Below are positions 42,074 to 50,691 of a stretch of 64,000 nucleotides of DNA, one piece after another (within the stretch, counting starts at the first letter, position 1; each line of letters begins with the position of its first letter). The position numbers and the translations under genes are program-made. The notes below the pieces were generated by a model. It was given only the letters and a program-made list of their open reading frames with translations. It was not told where the DNA came from and ran no database searches. Source of the DNA: Dyadobacter arcticus. GTDB lineage: Bacteria; Bacteroidota; Bacteroidia; Cytophagales; Spirosomataceae. The stretch spans positions 124,001 to 188,000 of the forward strand of contig NZ_JAASQJ010000004.1 of assembly GCF_011762185.1 (NCBI RefSeq). The letters run 5' to 3'.

Positions 42074-43264
42074 ATGACAACAGCCGGAACGCTCCAGCGC
42101 ATAAAATCTATTGATACCGTTCGAGGCGCCATTATGGTCATCATGGCACTAGACCACGTCCGGGATTACTTTCATGAATCGGCATTCACAGCTGACCCGA
42201 CCGACATTCAAACCACAACCGGTATCTTGTTTTTTACGAGATGGATTACACATTTCTGTGCGCCATCCTTCATGTTGCTTTCAGGAATTTCTGCCTATTT
42301 ATCCGGGCAAAATAAGTCAGCGTCAGAAACTTCTTCTTTTTTGATAAAGCGTGGTTTCTGGCTCATTTTAGTAGAAATCACTTTCATGACTTTTGCCTTT
42401 TCCTTCGATATCACTTTCAAAACCATTTTTCTTGCCGTGTTATGGGCATTGGGATGCAGCATGATACTACTGGGCATTTTGGTCCGTTTCGCTTCCCCGA
42501 AAACAATCCTAATTGTAGGATGTATCCTGATTTTCGGTCATAACTTATTGGATTATGTGAAGGTCGTGGAAAATTCACCTCTGGACATTGTCTTGAAAAT
42601 TTTCCTGACGGGTAGGGGCACATTCCTGCCGCGGGGCGACGGCGGCGTGATTGGATTTTTGTATGTTATTCTGCCCTGGGCTGGAATTATGATGTCGGGA
42701 TATGGGTTGGGAACACTTTACACGAAAGGGTTTTTACAAGAAAATAGAAGGAGGACGTTACTGATTACAGGCGTAATCCTGACAGTTCTTTTTCTGGTTT
42801 TGAGATTTTTAAATGGATACGGAGATCCTTCACATTGGGCACCGCAGGATACGAGTTTAAAGACTTTCCTGTCCTTTTTTAATGTAAGTAAATATCCGCC
42901 TTCCTTATTGTTTACATTAATGACCCAAGGCCCGCTTCTGATCGCACTCAGCCTCACTGAAAATTCCTCAAACAGGTTGGCCAAAATATTCAGCGTATAC
43001 GGAAAAGTGCCATTTTTTTTCTTCATGACGCATTTTTATCTGATCCATACGCTGACAATGATAACTGTGCTCTCGTCCGGATACACCTGGGAACAGGCAT
43101 TGGATGATAAACTTTTCTTCAAATTCAGGCCATTTGATTTTGGATATGATTTGGGCACGGTTTATCTGATCTGGATACTCGTTGTGGCAGCATTGTATTT
43201 TCCCTGCAAATGGTTTGGGGAATACCGGGCCAGAAATAAAACTTGGTGGCTTAGCTATCTATAA
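42074..43264 (+). CDS. Polytopic membrane protein, DUF1624 / HGSNAT-like acyltransferase
   Basis: About 396 residues with nine or ten hydrophobic segments. The start is set at ATG 42074 (MTTAGTLQRIKSIDT); a TTG lies two codons upstream. The opening RIKSIDTVRGAIMVIMALDHVRDYFH and WITHFCAPSFMLLSGISAYL belong to the DUF1624/heparan-alpha-glucosaminide acetyltransferase-like group, which passes acyl groups across the membrane onto sugars. FFFMTHFYLIHTL near the C-terminus is a conserved helix. Acetylation of a periplasmic glycan is a reasonable guess. It lies 41 bases after the ROK kinase and 18 bases before a secreted esterase. Confidence 0.82.
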   Translation: MTTAGTLQRIKSIDTVRGAIMVIMALDHVRDYFHESAFTADPTDIQTTTGILFFTRWITHFCAPSFMLLSGISAYLSGQNKSASETSSFLIKRGFWLILVEITFMTFAFSFDITFKTIFLAVLWALGCSMILLGILVRFASPKTILIVGCILIFGHNLLDYVKVVENSPLDIVLKIFLTGRGTFLPRGDGGVIGFLYVILPWAGIMMSGYGLGTLYTKGFLQENRRRTLLITGVILTVLFLVLRFLNGYGDPSHWAPQDTSLKTFLSFFNVSKYPPSLLFTLMTQGPLLIALSLTENSSNRLAKIFSVYGKVPFFFFMTHFYLIHTLTMITVLSSGYTWEQALDDKLFFKFRPFDFGYDLGTVYLIWILVVAALYFPCKWFGEYRARNKTWWLSYL

Positions 43265-43282
43265 ATCGTCAAATCCCAATAA

Positions 43283-45031
43283 ATGAAGTATCTATATCTC
43301 ATTTTCCTGTTTCTTGGCCATCTGGCCTGGTCTCAAACTACAACCGAAAACTATCCGGTCGACCCAGCTTCCGAAGAACAAGCCGGTGTTCCGAAGGGTG
43401 AGGTTTTGAAATTTACATTTGATCAATCTAAAATCTTCCCTGGAACCTGGCGGGAATACTGGATTTACATTCCAGCACAGTACAAACCAGAGCAGCCGGC
43501 GTGTGTATATGTAAACCAGGATGGTATCCAGTGGAAAGCCCCAACGGTTTTTGACAACCTCATTCATAAAAAGGAAATGCCGGTTACCATTGGCGTATTT
43601 GTAATGCACGGCAGGGTTAAGGCTGCTAATGCAAGTGAAGCAAATGATCGGTTCAACCGTAGTTTCGAGTTTGATGGCTTGGGGGATGCCTATGCCACAT
43701 TCATTCTTGACGAAATTTTACCAGAGGTAGAAAAGCGAAAAGCAAGCGACGGAAGGGTCATCAGATTATCCAAAAACGGTAATGACCGGGCGATAGGCGG
43801 TTCGAGCAGCGGAGCGGTTTGTGCTTTTACGGCAGCTTGGGAAAGGCCGGGAGCATTTTCCCGCGTTTACAGCGCCATCGGAACGTATGTAGGTCTCCGT
43901 GGCGCGGACCGTTATCCGACCCTGCTGAGGAAATATGAGCCCAAGCCGCTTCGAATCTATTTGCAGGATGGCAGCCAGGATCTGAACATTTATGCGGGCG
44001 ACTGGTGGATGGCCAACCAGACTATGTTGCGTGCGCTGACTTTTGCGGGATATGAGGTCACTCATCAATGGGGTGAAGGGGGGCACAATGGAAAACATGG
44101 AACGGCACTTTTCCCGGAAGCTATGCGCTATTTGTGGAAAGGCTGGCCTGAACCAGTCAAAATGGGCTCCTCTCAGAATCAGGTTTTATCGGGTATCCTT
44201 ATTCCCGGACAAGGCTGGGAGTTGGTAGGGGAAGGATACAAATTTACAGAAGGGCCGGCGGCTAGCCAGTCGGGTGAAATTTTTTTTCAGGATATTCCTA
44301 ACTCAAAAACCTATAAGGTAGGCATTGATGGAAAGCTGAGTACAATGAATGAATATTCTCAAAATGCCAGCGGAACTGAATTTGGCAAGGATGGTCAGCG
44401 GTATGAGGTAGCCAAGAAATCACTTTCCATCGTTCGATACGATGCCCAGGGCAAAAAGCAGGAGATTGCAAAAGAGATCGCTGGCAAGGATCTGACCATC
44501 GCGCAGAATGGTAACGTGTATGTTACTGTTCCGGATGGACGCGAAAAACCGAGTATAATATATCTGATAAAACCGGGAGGGGAAAAAGAGGAAGTCGATA
44601 AAGGCCTTTTGTATGCAAATGGGGTTACTTTGTCACCGGATCAGACGCTACTTTATGTAACAGAATCCACCTCACATTGGGTTTGGTCTTACCAGGTCCA
44701 GCCTGACGGAACATTGAAATATAAGCAAAAATTTGGCTGGCTGCATTTGCGGGACAACGAGGAAAACGCCTGGGCCGACGGGCTTACTTGCGACCGCGAA
44801 GGCAGAATTTATGTAGCTACCAAAGCAGGAATACAGATTTTAGATCAGACCGGAAGAGTGAACGCGATTATCCCTACGCCCAACGGAACTGTTTCCAATG
44901 TTGCATTTGGCGGCAAAGATTTCGATGTATTGTATGCGACAGCCAACGACAAGGTCTACTGCCGGAAATTGAAAGCCAAAGGTGCTAATAACTGGGATTT
45001 GCCAAATAAACCAGACGCGCCAAAATTGTAG
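43283..45031 (+). CDS. Secreted esterase fused to SMP-30/gluconolactonase-like propeller
   Basis: 582 residues, signal peptide MKYLYLIFLFLGHLAWS. Residues about 40-290 form a PF00756-type esterase: nucleophile in IGGSSSGAV, Asp in LQDGSQDLN, His in GEGGHNGKHG. Residues about 310-575 form a six-bladed SMP-30/lactonase propeller, with EGPAASQSGEIFFQD, the divalent-metal Asn in YANGVTLSPDQTLLYVTES and Asp in NAWADGLTCDREGRIYVAT. The two activities in one exported chain suggest consecutive steps on an esterified sugar-acid substrate, such as removing an ester and then opening a lactone. It closes the sugar-uptake run; a T8 tract follows at 45051. Confidence 0.88.
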   Translation: MKYLYLIFLFLGHLAWSQTTTENYPVDPASEEQAGVPKGEVLKFTFDQSKIFPGTWREYWIYIPAQYKPEQPACVYVNQDGIQWKAPTVFDNLIHKKEMPVTIGVFVMHGRVKAANASEANDRFNRSFEFDGLGDAYATFILDEILPEVEKRKASDGRVIRLSKNGNDRAIGGSSSGAVCAFTAAWERPGAFSRVYSAIGTYVGLRGADRYPTLLRKYEPKPLRIYLQDGSQDLNIYAGDWWMANQTMLRALTFAGYEVTHQWGEGGHNGKHGTALFPEAMRYLWKGWPEPVKMGSSQNQVLSGILIPGQGWELVGEGYKFTEGPAASQSGEIFFQDIPNSKTYKVGIDGKLSTMNEYSQNASGTEFGKDGQRYEVAKKSLSIVRYDAQGKKQEIAKEIAGKDLTIAQNGNVYVTVPDGREKPSIIYLIKPGGEKEEVDKGLLYANGVTLSPDQTLLYVTESTSHWVWSYQVQPDGTLKYKQKFGWLHLRDNEENAWADGLTCDREGRIYVATKAGIQILDQTGRVNAIIPTPNGTVSNVAFGGKDFDVLYATANDKVYCRKLKAKGANNWDLPNKPDAPKL

Positions 45032-45130
45032 ATGCGGAATTATGGTCTGCCATTTTTTTTCGAAACATATGTGACGCTTTGAATGGATTGACGTCTAAAG
45101 GATATCAACCATACAAACCCACGAATTCAT

Positions 45131-45595
45131 ATGTCGCGTAGTTATTCCCAAGTTTACATTCACTTCGTGTTGGCCGTAAGATATAGGCAAGCCATCATAT
45201 TGCCTCATTGGAAGCAAACACTGCATAACTTCATTACCGCCATTACCCAAAACAATGGTCATGATGTGCTGGCGATCGGTTCGATGCCAGATCACTTGCA
45301 TTTGCTGGTTAATCTCAATTCCGTACAATCAATGTCTGATTTCATGGAGATTGTTCAGAAAAAAAGCAAGGAATTTATCAACCAACGTAACTTCACGCCC
45401 ATCCCATTTGAATGGCAAGAAGGTTTTGGAGGCTTTTCCATAAGCATTTTGGACATTGAAAAAGAAACCAGGTATGTCTTTAACCAGGAACAACATCACC
45501 GCCACATCAAATTCAGGGCCGAGTTTATAGCTTTATTGCGGGAATGGAAAATTCCCTTCGACGACCGGACTATTTTTGAGGATCTTATTGAATGA
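45131..45595 (+). CDS. IS200-like Y1 transposase, RAYT type
   Basis: 154 residues. The HUH motif is seen as DHLHLLV (near 54-60), and the nucleophilic Tyr in KETRYVFNQEQHHRH (near 115). The short length, the YSQVYIHFVLAVRYRQ opening and the lack of any tnpB partner match solitary REP-associated tyrosine transposases, which are often chromosomal housekeepers of short palindromic repeats and not self-mobilising. A weak direct repeat (ACATATGTGACGC at 45064, TCATATGTCGCG over the start codon) flanks its 5' side, but no terminal hairpins of an IS200 element are evident. It abuts the truncated hemoglobin gene, 2 bases between stop codons. Confidence 0.9.
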   Translation: MSRSYSQVYIHFVLAVRYRQAIILPHWKQTLHNFITAITQNNGHDVLAIGSMPDHLHLLVNLNSVQSMSDFMEIVQKKSKEFINQRNFTPIPFEWQEGFGGFSISILDIEKETRYVFNQEQHHRHIKFRAEFIALLREWKIPFDDRTIFEDLIE

Positions 45596-45597
45596 AA

Positions 45598-46077
45598 TCA
45601 GGGGATGTATGGACCACCCGGTACACCCCAGCCCCATTTGGGCATGGGTTCGTCCGGATTCATTTCTGTGCTCTCTATATTCGAGTTGAGCACCGCGATG
45701 CGCGTTCCCCACTCAATATAGGCCACAAAAGCGGACCGGAATTCAGGGTCATCAGGGAGATTGATCTCATCAGCGGTTTCTAGTAGTAACGCGGCCCACC
45801 GTTGCCGGTGCTTCTCGGTAAGATGTTTGGACAAATGCTTCTGGATCATTTTAAAGTGGCTGCCTTCTTCAGTACTGTACATTGCCGGTCCGCCAAAAAC
45901 TTCCGCGATAAAGTGCGCCACGTGCCTTTGATGTTCGGTCGACATATGCTTGAAAACCGGCTCCAGCAATTCGTCCGTCAATACTTTTGTATAAAAAGCG
46001 GTCGTCAATTCCTCAAAAGCAGGCATTCCACCGGCCCACTCATATAAGGTTGGAATTGTTTTGTTTTGATCTGTCAT
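45598..46077 (-). CDS. Group II truncated hemoglobin
   Basis: 159 residues from ATG 46077 (MTDQNKTIPTLYEWAGG); a longer in-frame start would overlap the upstream gene and adds no family sequence. The 2-on-2 globin pattern is visible: YEWAGGMPAFEELTTAFY, HMSTEHQRHVAHFIAEVFGGPAMY with the proximal His and Gly-Gly turn, and the C-terminal EPMPKWGWGVPGGPY that characterises group II. These small haem proteins bind O2 or NO and protect against nitrosative stress. It is downstream of a glycosidase-like gene (28-base gap), possibly co-transcribed, although no functional link is apparent. Confidence 0.92.
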   Translation of the reverse strand: MTDQNKTIPTLYEWAGGMPAFEELTTAFYTKVLTDELLEPVFKHMSTEHQRHVAHFIAEVFGGPAMYSTEEGSHFKMIQKHLSKHLTEKHRQRWAALLLETADEINLPDDPEFRSAFVAYIEWGTRIAVLNSNIESTEMNPDEPMPKWGWGVPGGPYIP

Positions 46078-46105
46078 TATAGTATTTGCTAATTGAAACA
46101 ATGCT

Positions 46106-48214
46106 TTACCACTCCATAACGACGCCCTCAAATCCATCTAGCTTATCAATTTCCAGATTGATTGTGCCGTTTTTCCAATTGAACTTGACGGGTTTATCGG
46201 AAGTTAATGCGAAAACCTTGCTCGGTTTTTTGTCGGATTTAATAGTGAATTTCAGATTGTAAATTGGTAATGGTTCGAAATAGGTGTTTCCGCTAAAACC
46301 AGTCAGGTTAATCAGATGCAGGATCATTCCCTCGCTGGCATGCCTGTCTTTATTACTGACGGTATTCTTCGCGAATTCCTTTAAAATAGTTTCAACTCGG
46401 GCAGGAGCATTGGTCTGTAGGGTTTGAGAAGCTTCCGGCAAAACATAATTGATTGCGTCCAAGAGGATGTTTTTGTGTTCCTGATAGCCATGCAAGTAGT
46501 AAATTTTTCCAATGTTTTCCGGCAAAATAATGGCTTTGCTTTTCTCATGATTCTTAATTCCCATTGCATAATAGCCAGTCGGTTCATGGCCGCCAATAAT
46601 TTCAGGTGGGCCTGGCCTTCCTTTCGCTAAAACAGGAAGTAATCTTTGGTCAGCGCCCGAAAGATCGTAAAGGCCGAGATTGAACTTCCAGAAAAGCATC
46701 TTTTGACCCGCAAAACTTTTAAAGATTGTCTTGTTATCAGGTACCAGATAGTTGCCGGCGCCATTATTATCTTTATTTTCAATCTTCGCACCAAATAAGT
46801 CCAGTAATGTCTCGGGGCTATCAAATAGCGTCCGGTTGGTTGCGATCAAATTAGTCCCGCCTTTGCTGGCGTCTTTCAGAATCTGAATCGCTTCCGGTTT
46901 GAGATAAGTGATTTCGGGAAGGATGAGAAGTTTGTAGCCTTTCATTTTTTCGGCAAGATTTTCGATTTGCCCGTCTTCAATAATGTCGAATGGAATGTGG
47001 GCTTCCCGTAACATTAACTGGATACCCCGATATTCCTGCATGGGATCGCCATTGGGCCAGGCACCAGGCGCAATGACGGCGACTTTTGCGATTGATTTAT
47101 ACTTACCAAAATAAGGTTCATGCTTTTTATGAAATGAATAGACTTTCTTTAAAACCGCGTAATTTCGTTCATCCTCATAGCCTCGCATATCTCCCATCAT
47201 GCTCATATCCAGGCCTGAACCATTTGCAATGTTCTCGTAAAGCCTGATCTGCACTTCCTGCGGTTCAACGGCATTGTATCTGGATTGAAATGATATCTGC
47301 TGGATGCTGGCGTTGCTAATGATATGATTTGGAAATGAATTGATAGCATTACCCACATTGTCGGAGGCAGAATATGGCCAGTAAGGAAGGGTCGTCATGC
47401 TTTGCGACTCATGCCGGATGATATCTACAAATTTGTCTGAATAGGTACAGATTGCAATCTGTTCATTTTTGGCCTTGACCAGCCTGTGAAGCCGCTCCGA
47501 CCAATCTTCGACGGAATGCTTTTTAAATTCCAGGTATTTCTGAAATAATGGATCAGCCTTATTTTCGTCCGTTGGCAAAACTTTGCCACCGGAATATGCT
47601 GCAAAGCTTTTTTTGTCAAAATCGTTCTGATCGATGCCGTGATACTTTCCCTCGTACGGATTATTGACCTGATAACCAGGCATGTTAAGGAAAATGCCAT
47701 CGATCGGAAACATATCAATAACCTCCTCAATGATTTTAAATGCTTTTTCCTGTACATAGGGCGCATTGATGGACACGACGTACATATCCGTATTGATAAT
47801 CCGCTCACCTTTTGGGGAAAGATAACACCAGTCCGGATGCGACTTGAATATGCTTTCATGGACCCTGCTGAAATCAAAACGGACGATTACCCTAATGTCT
47901 TTTTCGTGGCATTTCCTGATCACTTCACCCAGTACATTGTTTTTCATGAATGGATTAGTGTAGTGAAAGTCCAGCTTCGTGGGGTAAAAAGCCATGATCC
48001 CACCAGCATTGATCAGCAATGTATTGGCTGAAAAAGAGATCAGATCGGCTACAATTGAATCGGCATTGATGGTTGCAGCCTCATAGGAAGGCAGGTTCAT
48101 TTGAATGACCCGCAGGTTATTTCTTTTCCACCACAAATCTTCACCTGATGTATTTTGCGTGAGGGCCGGAAACAGGCAAAACAGTGTGCAAAGAAGTAAA
48201 AAGACTTTTTTCAT
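46106..48214 (-). CDS. Secreted glycoside hydrolase-like protein (GHL6 / beta-galactosidase trimerisation fold)
   Basis: 702 residues with a signal peptide (MKKVFLLLCTLFCLFPALT). Residues about 25-340 look like a TIM-barrel hypothetical glycosyl hydrolase (GHL6-like): KDIRVIVRFDFSRVHESIF, PDWCYLSPKGE and PIDGIFLNMPGY are typical beta-strand ends. Residues about 375-590 resemble the Rossmann-like beta-galactosidase trimerisation domain (VAVIAPGAW, MKGYKLLILPEITYLKPEAI). The C-terminus is a small beta domain. It is probably a periplasmic or surface glycosidase; the substrate is unknown. It is not accompanied by SusC/SusD genes here. Confidence 0.8.
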   Translation of the reverse strand: MKKVFLLLCTLFCLFPALTQNTSGEDLWWKRNNLRVIQMNLPSYEAATINADSIVADLISFSANTLLINAGGIMAFYPTKLDFHYTNPFMKNNVLGEVIRKCHEKDIRVIVRFDFSRVHESIFKSHPDWCYLSPKGERIINTDMYVVSINAPYVQEKAFKIIEEVIDMFPIDGIFLNMPGYQVNNPYEGKYHGIDQNDFDKKSFAAYSGGKVLPTDENKADPLFQKYLEFKKHSVEDWSERLHRLVKAKNEQIAICTYSDKFVDIIRHESQSMTTLPYWPYSASDNVGNAINSFPNHIISNASIQQISFQSRYNAVEPQEVQIRLYENIANGSGLDMSMMGDMRGYEDERNYAVLKKVYSFHKKHEPYFGKYKSIAKVAVIAPGAWPNGDPMQEYRGIQLMLREAHIPFDIIEDGQIENLAEKMKGYKLLILPEITYLKPEAIQILKDASKGGTNLIATNRTLFDSPETLLDLFGAKIENKDNNGAGNYLVPDNKTIFKSFAGQKMLFWKFNLGLYDLSGADQRLLPVLAKGRPGPPEIIGGHEPTGYYAMGIKNHEKSKAIILPENIGKIYYLHGYQEHKNILLDAINYVLPEASQTLQTNAPARVETILKEFAKNTVSNKDRHASEGMILHLINLTGFSGNTYFEPLPIYNLKFTIKSDKKPSKVFALTSDKPVKFNWKNGTINLEIDKLDGFEGVVMEW

Positions 48215-48352
48215 TTATAATGATCGATTAAGATAAAAAGCGGCCCGCTATCTTGCATCTGCTTTGTGCAGCATTCACTCGAAATGCGACCGACTGGCCT
48301 GGTTATTTTATACATACACAGGTAAAGCTTTCTCAACCAAAATAGCAGGAAA

Positions 48353-49483
48353 TTGATTAGGAAAAGGGTTTTGACGCTGATTCTTATTGGCATTTTTTCG
48401 ATTCATTCTGCACAAGGGCAGGATAACTGGTTCAAACGGTTTGTACAGAAAACGATTTCTGACACCACATCTCCGGGAGAATCCAGTTTCAGAATATACC
48501 CGACGCTAGGCTATTCTCCGGAAACAAGTTTCGAATTCGGCTTATCCTCTCTCTTCTTATTTCAGGCAAAAAAGGACACGTTAAACCGCCTGAGCGAAAT
48601 TGCAGCCTTTACTTTCATCACTTTGGAAGCCCAATATGGTATCTGGCTGGACAATGCTATCTACGGGGACAAAGACAAGTGGTTTTTTCTTGGAAGAACG
48701 AGATTTCAAAGATTTCCCCTGCTGTATTATGGTATTGGCCCTCAAACACCGGGAAAGGATCCAGCATTAATCGACGCTAATTATATTCTGCTTAAACAAA
48801 GGGTCTTAAGAAAGATAATTCCTAATCTTTTTGTGGGACCCGAAATTGATTATCAGCAATTATACAACACACATTTTAATCAACCTGATAATCATGTTTA
48901 CGATAAACCAATTGGTACCGACGGTACGCGGAATATTGGCCTGGGGGCAGCATTGGTTTACGATAACCGGCACAATGTGTTGAATGTCCGTAAAGGATTT
49001 TTTGGGGAAATTTCATTTTTAAAATACGCACCCGGATTGGGAAGCAATTATAATTTTCAAGCTGTTAATTTGGATATAAGGTCTTCCCACCCGACAAACG
49101 TGCGAAACGTGCTCGCCTGGCAGGTTTACGGCAGCTTTACTTCTGGTAATGTGCCATTCAATCAGCTTGCACTAATGGGCGGGGAAATGATCATGCGTGG
49201 CTACTACTATGGAAGGTATCGTGATAAAAATATGATTGCCACGCAGATAGAGCACCGCTGGCTTCCGTTTGGTTTTAGCAAGCGCATTGGGGCGGTTGCA
49301 TTTGCAGGCGCAGCGGTGGTAAGTCCTAAAATTACTTCTTTTGATACACGCTATTTGCGTCCTTCGGGAGGTGTTGGCATCCGTTATTTGCTGTTTCCTA
49401 AAAAAGACATATTCCTTCGTCTGGACGTCGGTTTTACCAGGGAAGGCCCTGGCTTCTATCTTTTTACCGGTGAGGCATTCTGA
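48353..49483 (+). CDS. Outer-membrane beta-barrel protein, Omp85/BamA-like domain
   Basis: 376 residues. The start is a TTG at 48353 with AGGAAA just upstream; it opens a signal peptide (MIRKRVLTLILIGIFSIHSAQG). No ATG further in would preserve the signal. The remaining sequence alternates amphipathic strands, for example SFRIYPTLGYSPETSFEFGLSS, and ends with a terminal aromatic (GEAF), as outer-membrane barrels do. The QLALMGGEMIMRGYYYGRYRDKN and LDVGFTREGPGFYLF segments match the surface-antigen (Omp85) barrel. No POTRA domain is present, so it is a short barrel-only member with an unknown role. It nearly overlaps the convergent MFS gene. Confidence 0.85.
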   Translation: MIRKRVLTLILIGIFSIHSAQGQDNWFKRFVQKTISDTTSPGESSFRIYPTLGYSPETSFEFGLSSLFLFQAKKDTLNRLSEIAAFTFITLEAQYGIWLDNAIYGDKDKWFFLGRTRFQRFPLLYYGIGPQTPGKDPALIDANYILLKQRVLRKIIPNLFVGPEIDYQQLYNTHFNQPDNHVYDKPIGTDGTRNIGLGAALVYDNRHNVLNVRKGFFGEISFLKYAPGLGSNYNFQAVNLDIRSSHPTNVRNVLAWQVYGSFTSGNVPFNQLALMGGEMIMRGYYYGRYRDKNMIATQIEHRWLPFGFSKRIGAVAFAGAAVVSPKITSFDTRYLRPSGGVGIRYLLFPKKDIFLRLDVGFTREGPGFYLFTGEAF

Positions 49484-49486
49484 CGA

Positions 49487-50623
49487 TTATTCCCGGTGAC
49501 GGTAAGTGAATGCGACCAGGAAAAGCAAGATTCCCACAAAGCCCAATGCGATTGATAGTGATGTCAATTCTGCAATAAAACCGATCAAAGCAGGTCCCGC
49601 TAGCTGTCCTGAATAGCCCAGGATGGTTACTCCTGATAATGCGATAGACGGCGGGATATTTGGAATACGGCCTGCGGCTGTGAAAAATACCGGTACGATA
49701 TTGGCTGCACCGAATCCTACAAGTACAAATCCAATCAATGCTGCCGGACCCCACGGCAGTAATACTGCGATCAAAAATCCTGATCCTGCAAGTAGTGTAC
49801 CATATAAAACAACTTTGCCTGGACCCAATTTGTGAATAATTCCATCGCCGGTTAACCGCATTACGGCCATTGCAACTGAAAATGAGGCATAACCTACACC
49901 AGACCAGGAAGGGTCAAAGTCTCGTGAGAATTGGAGAAATACCGCACTCCAGTCCAGTAATGAACCTTCTGCGAGAAAAACAATGAAACACATAACCCCG
50001 AGAAAAAAAACAGGTCCTTTGGGAAGAACCAAACTCGTACTATCCATCGTGGCTTCTTCCGAATGAGGGAGCAGGTGCTTGAATTGGGTTGTGGTAAAAA
50101 TGATAAGAAGACCTGATATACTTACTGCCGCGACCGTTGGAGACAAACCGGCTTTGATTAAAAAACCTAGTCCAATTGAGCCTATAAGCCCTCCCAGGCT
50201 AAACATGCCATGAAAAGAAGACATAATATGGCTGCCATGTTTTTCCTGAACAAGCACTGCCTGCGCATTCATCGCAACATCTATCGAGCCAATACCGGCG
50301 CCAAAAACGAATAGGGCCGCAGCCAGTTGGTAAGAAGAGTTAGCCAGCAATAGAAGTGGTAATAGCAATGCAATGATCATTGCTGCGATCAGGGCAATGT
50401 TGCGGCTTCCGTATTTGTTGATCAGCATTCCGGTAACTGGCATGGTCACGATAGCGCCAGCGCCTAATGAAAGAAGTACCAATCCAAGATCAGCCTCGCT
50501 AAGTCCCAGCCTGAGCTTGGCAAATGGCACCATCGGCGCCCAACTGGAAAGGCCGATTCCACAAACCAGAAATATGATTAATGTTGCTTTTCTTGCACCG
50601 CTAACCTTTAATGTTTCATTCAT
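49487..50623 (-). CDS. MFS transporter, YbjJ-like
   Basis: 378 residues with 12 hydrophobic segments. The opening LSSWAPMVPFAKLRLGLSEADLGLVLLSLGAGAIVTMPVTGML, with its SWAPxVPFAK and GSR-loop (NKYGSRNIALIAA), is the YbjJ type of the major facilitator superfamily. MNAQAVLVQEKHGSHIMSSFHGMFSLGG in TM4-5 is also typical. The substrate is unknown. It is divergent from a DeoR regulator, with a 52-bp perfect palindrome filling most of the 68-base gap, so it is almost certainly that regulator's target. Its 3' end is 3 bases from the convergent barrel gene. Confidence 0.9.
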   Translation of the reverse strand: MNETLKVSGARKATLIIFLVCGIGLSSWAPMVPFAKLRLGLSEADLGLVLLSLGAGAIVTMPVTGMLINKYGSRNIALIAAMIIALLLPLLLLANSSYQLAAALFVFGAGIGSIDVAMNAQAVLVQEKHGSHIMSSFHGMFSLGGLIGSIGLGFLIKAGLSPTVAAVSISGLLIIFTTTQFKHLLPHSEEATMDSTSLVLPKGPVFFLGVMCFIVFLAEGSLLDWSAVFLQFSRDFDPSWSGVGYASFSVAMAVMRLTGDGIIHKLGPGKVVLYGTLLAGSGFLIAVLLPWGPAALIGFVLVGFGAANIVPVFFTAAGRIPNIPPSIALSGVTILGYSGQLAGPALIGFIAELTSLSIALGFVGILLFLVAFTYRHRE

Positions 50624-50633
50624 ACTACCAGTG

Positions 50634-50685
50634 AATTGTGTTTTGCAAATTAATGCAAATTTGCATTAATTTGCAAAACACAATT
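50634..50685. promoter_or_regulatory. 52-bp perfect palindrome, putative DeoR operator
   Basis: Two perfect 26-base arms (50634-50659 and 50660-50685) with no spacer. Inside, TTTGCA/TGCAAA half-sites appear four times with regular spacing, so each arm holds two half-sites. It lies between the MFS start (50623) and the deoR start (50692), 10 bases from one and 6 from the other, ideal for repression of both. Confidence 0.85.
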
Positions 50686-50691
50686 GTGATT

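Noticed and set aside
45131..45595. A complete IS200/IS605 insertion sequence
   Set aside because: No tnpB, no flanking subterminal hairpins and no clear boundaries; the gene fits a solitary RAYT better.
46078..46137. A 20-residue N-terminal extension of the truncated hemoglobin
   Set aside because: It would overlap the 3' end of the upstream glycosidase gene and has no globin character.
50638..50691. An 18-residue N-terminal extension of the DeoR protein
   Set aside because: It would be encoded by the 52-bp palindrome; the usual family start MIKEKRFAYIL begins at 50692.
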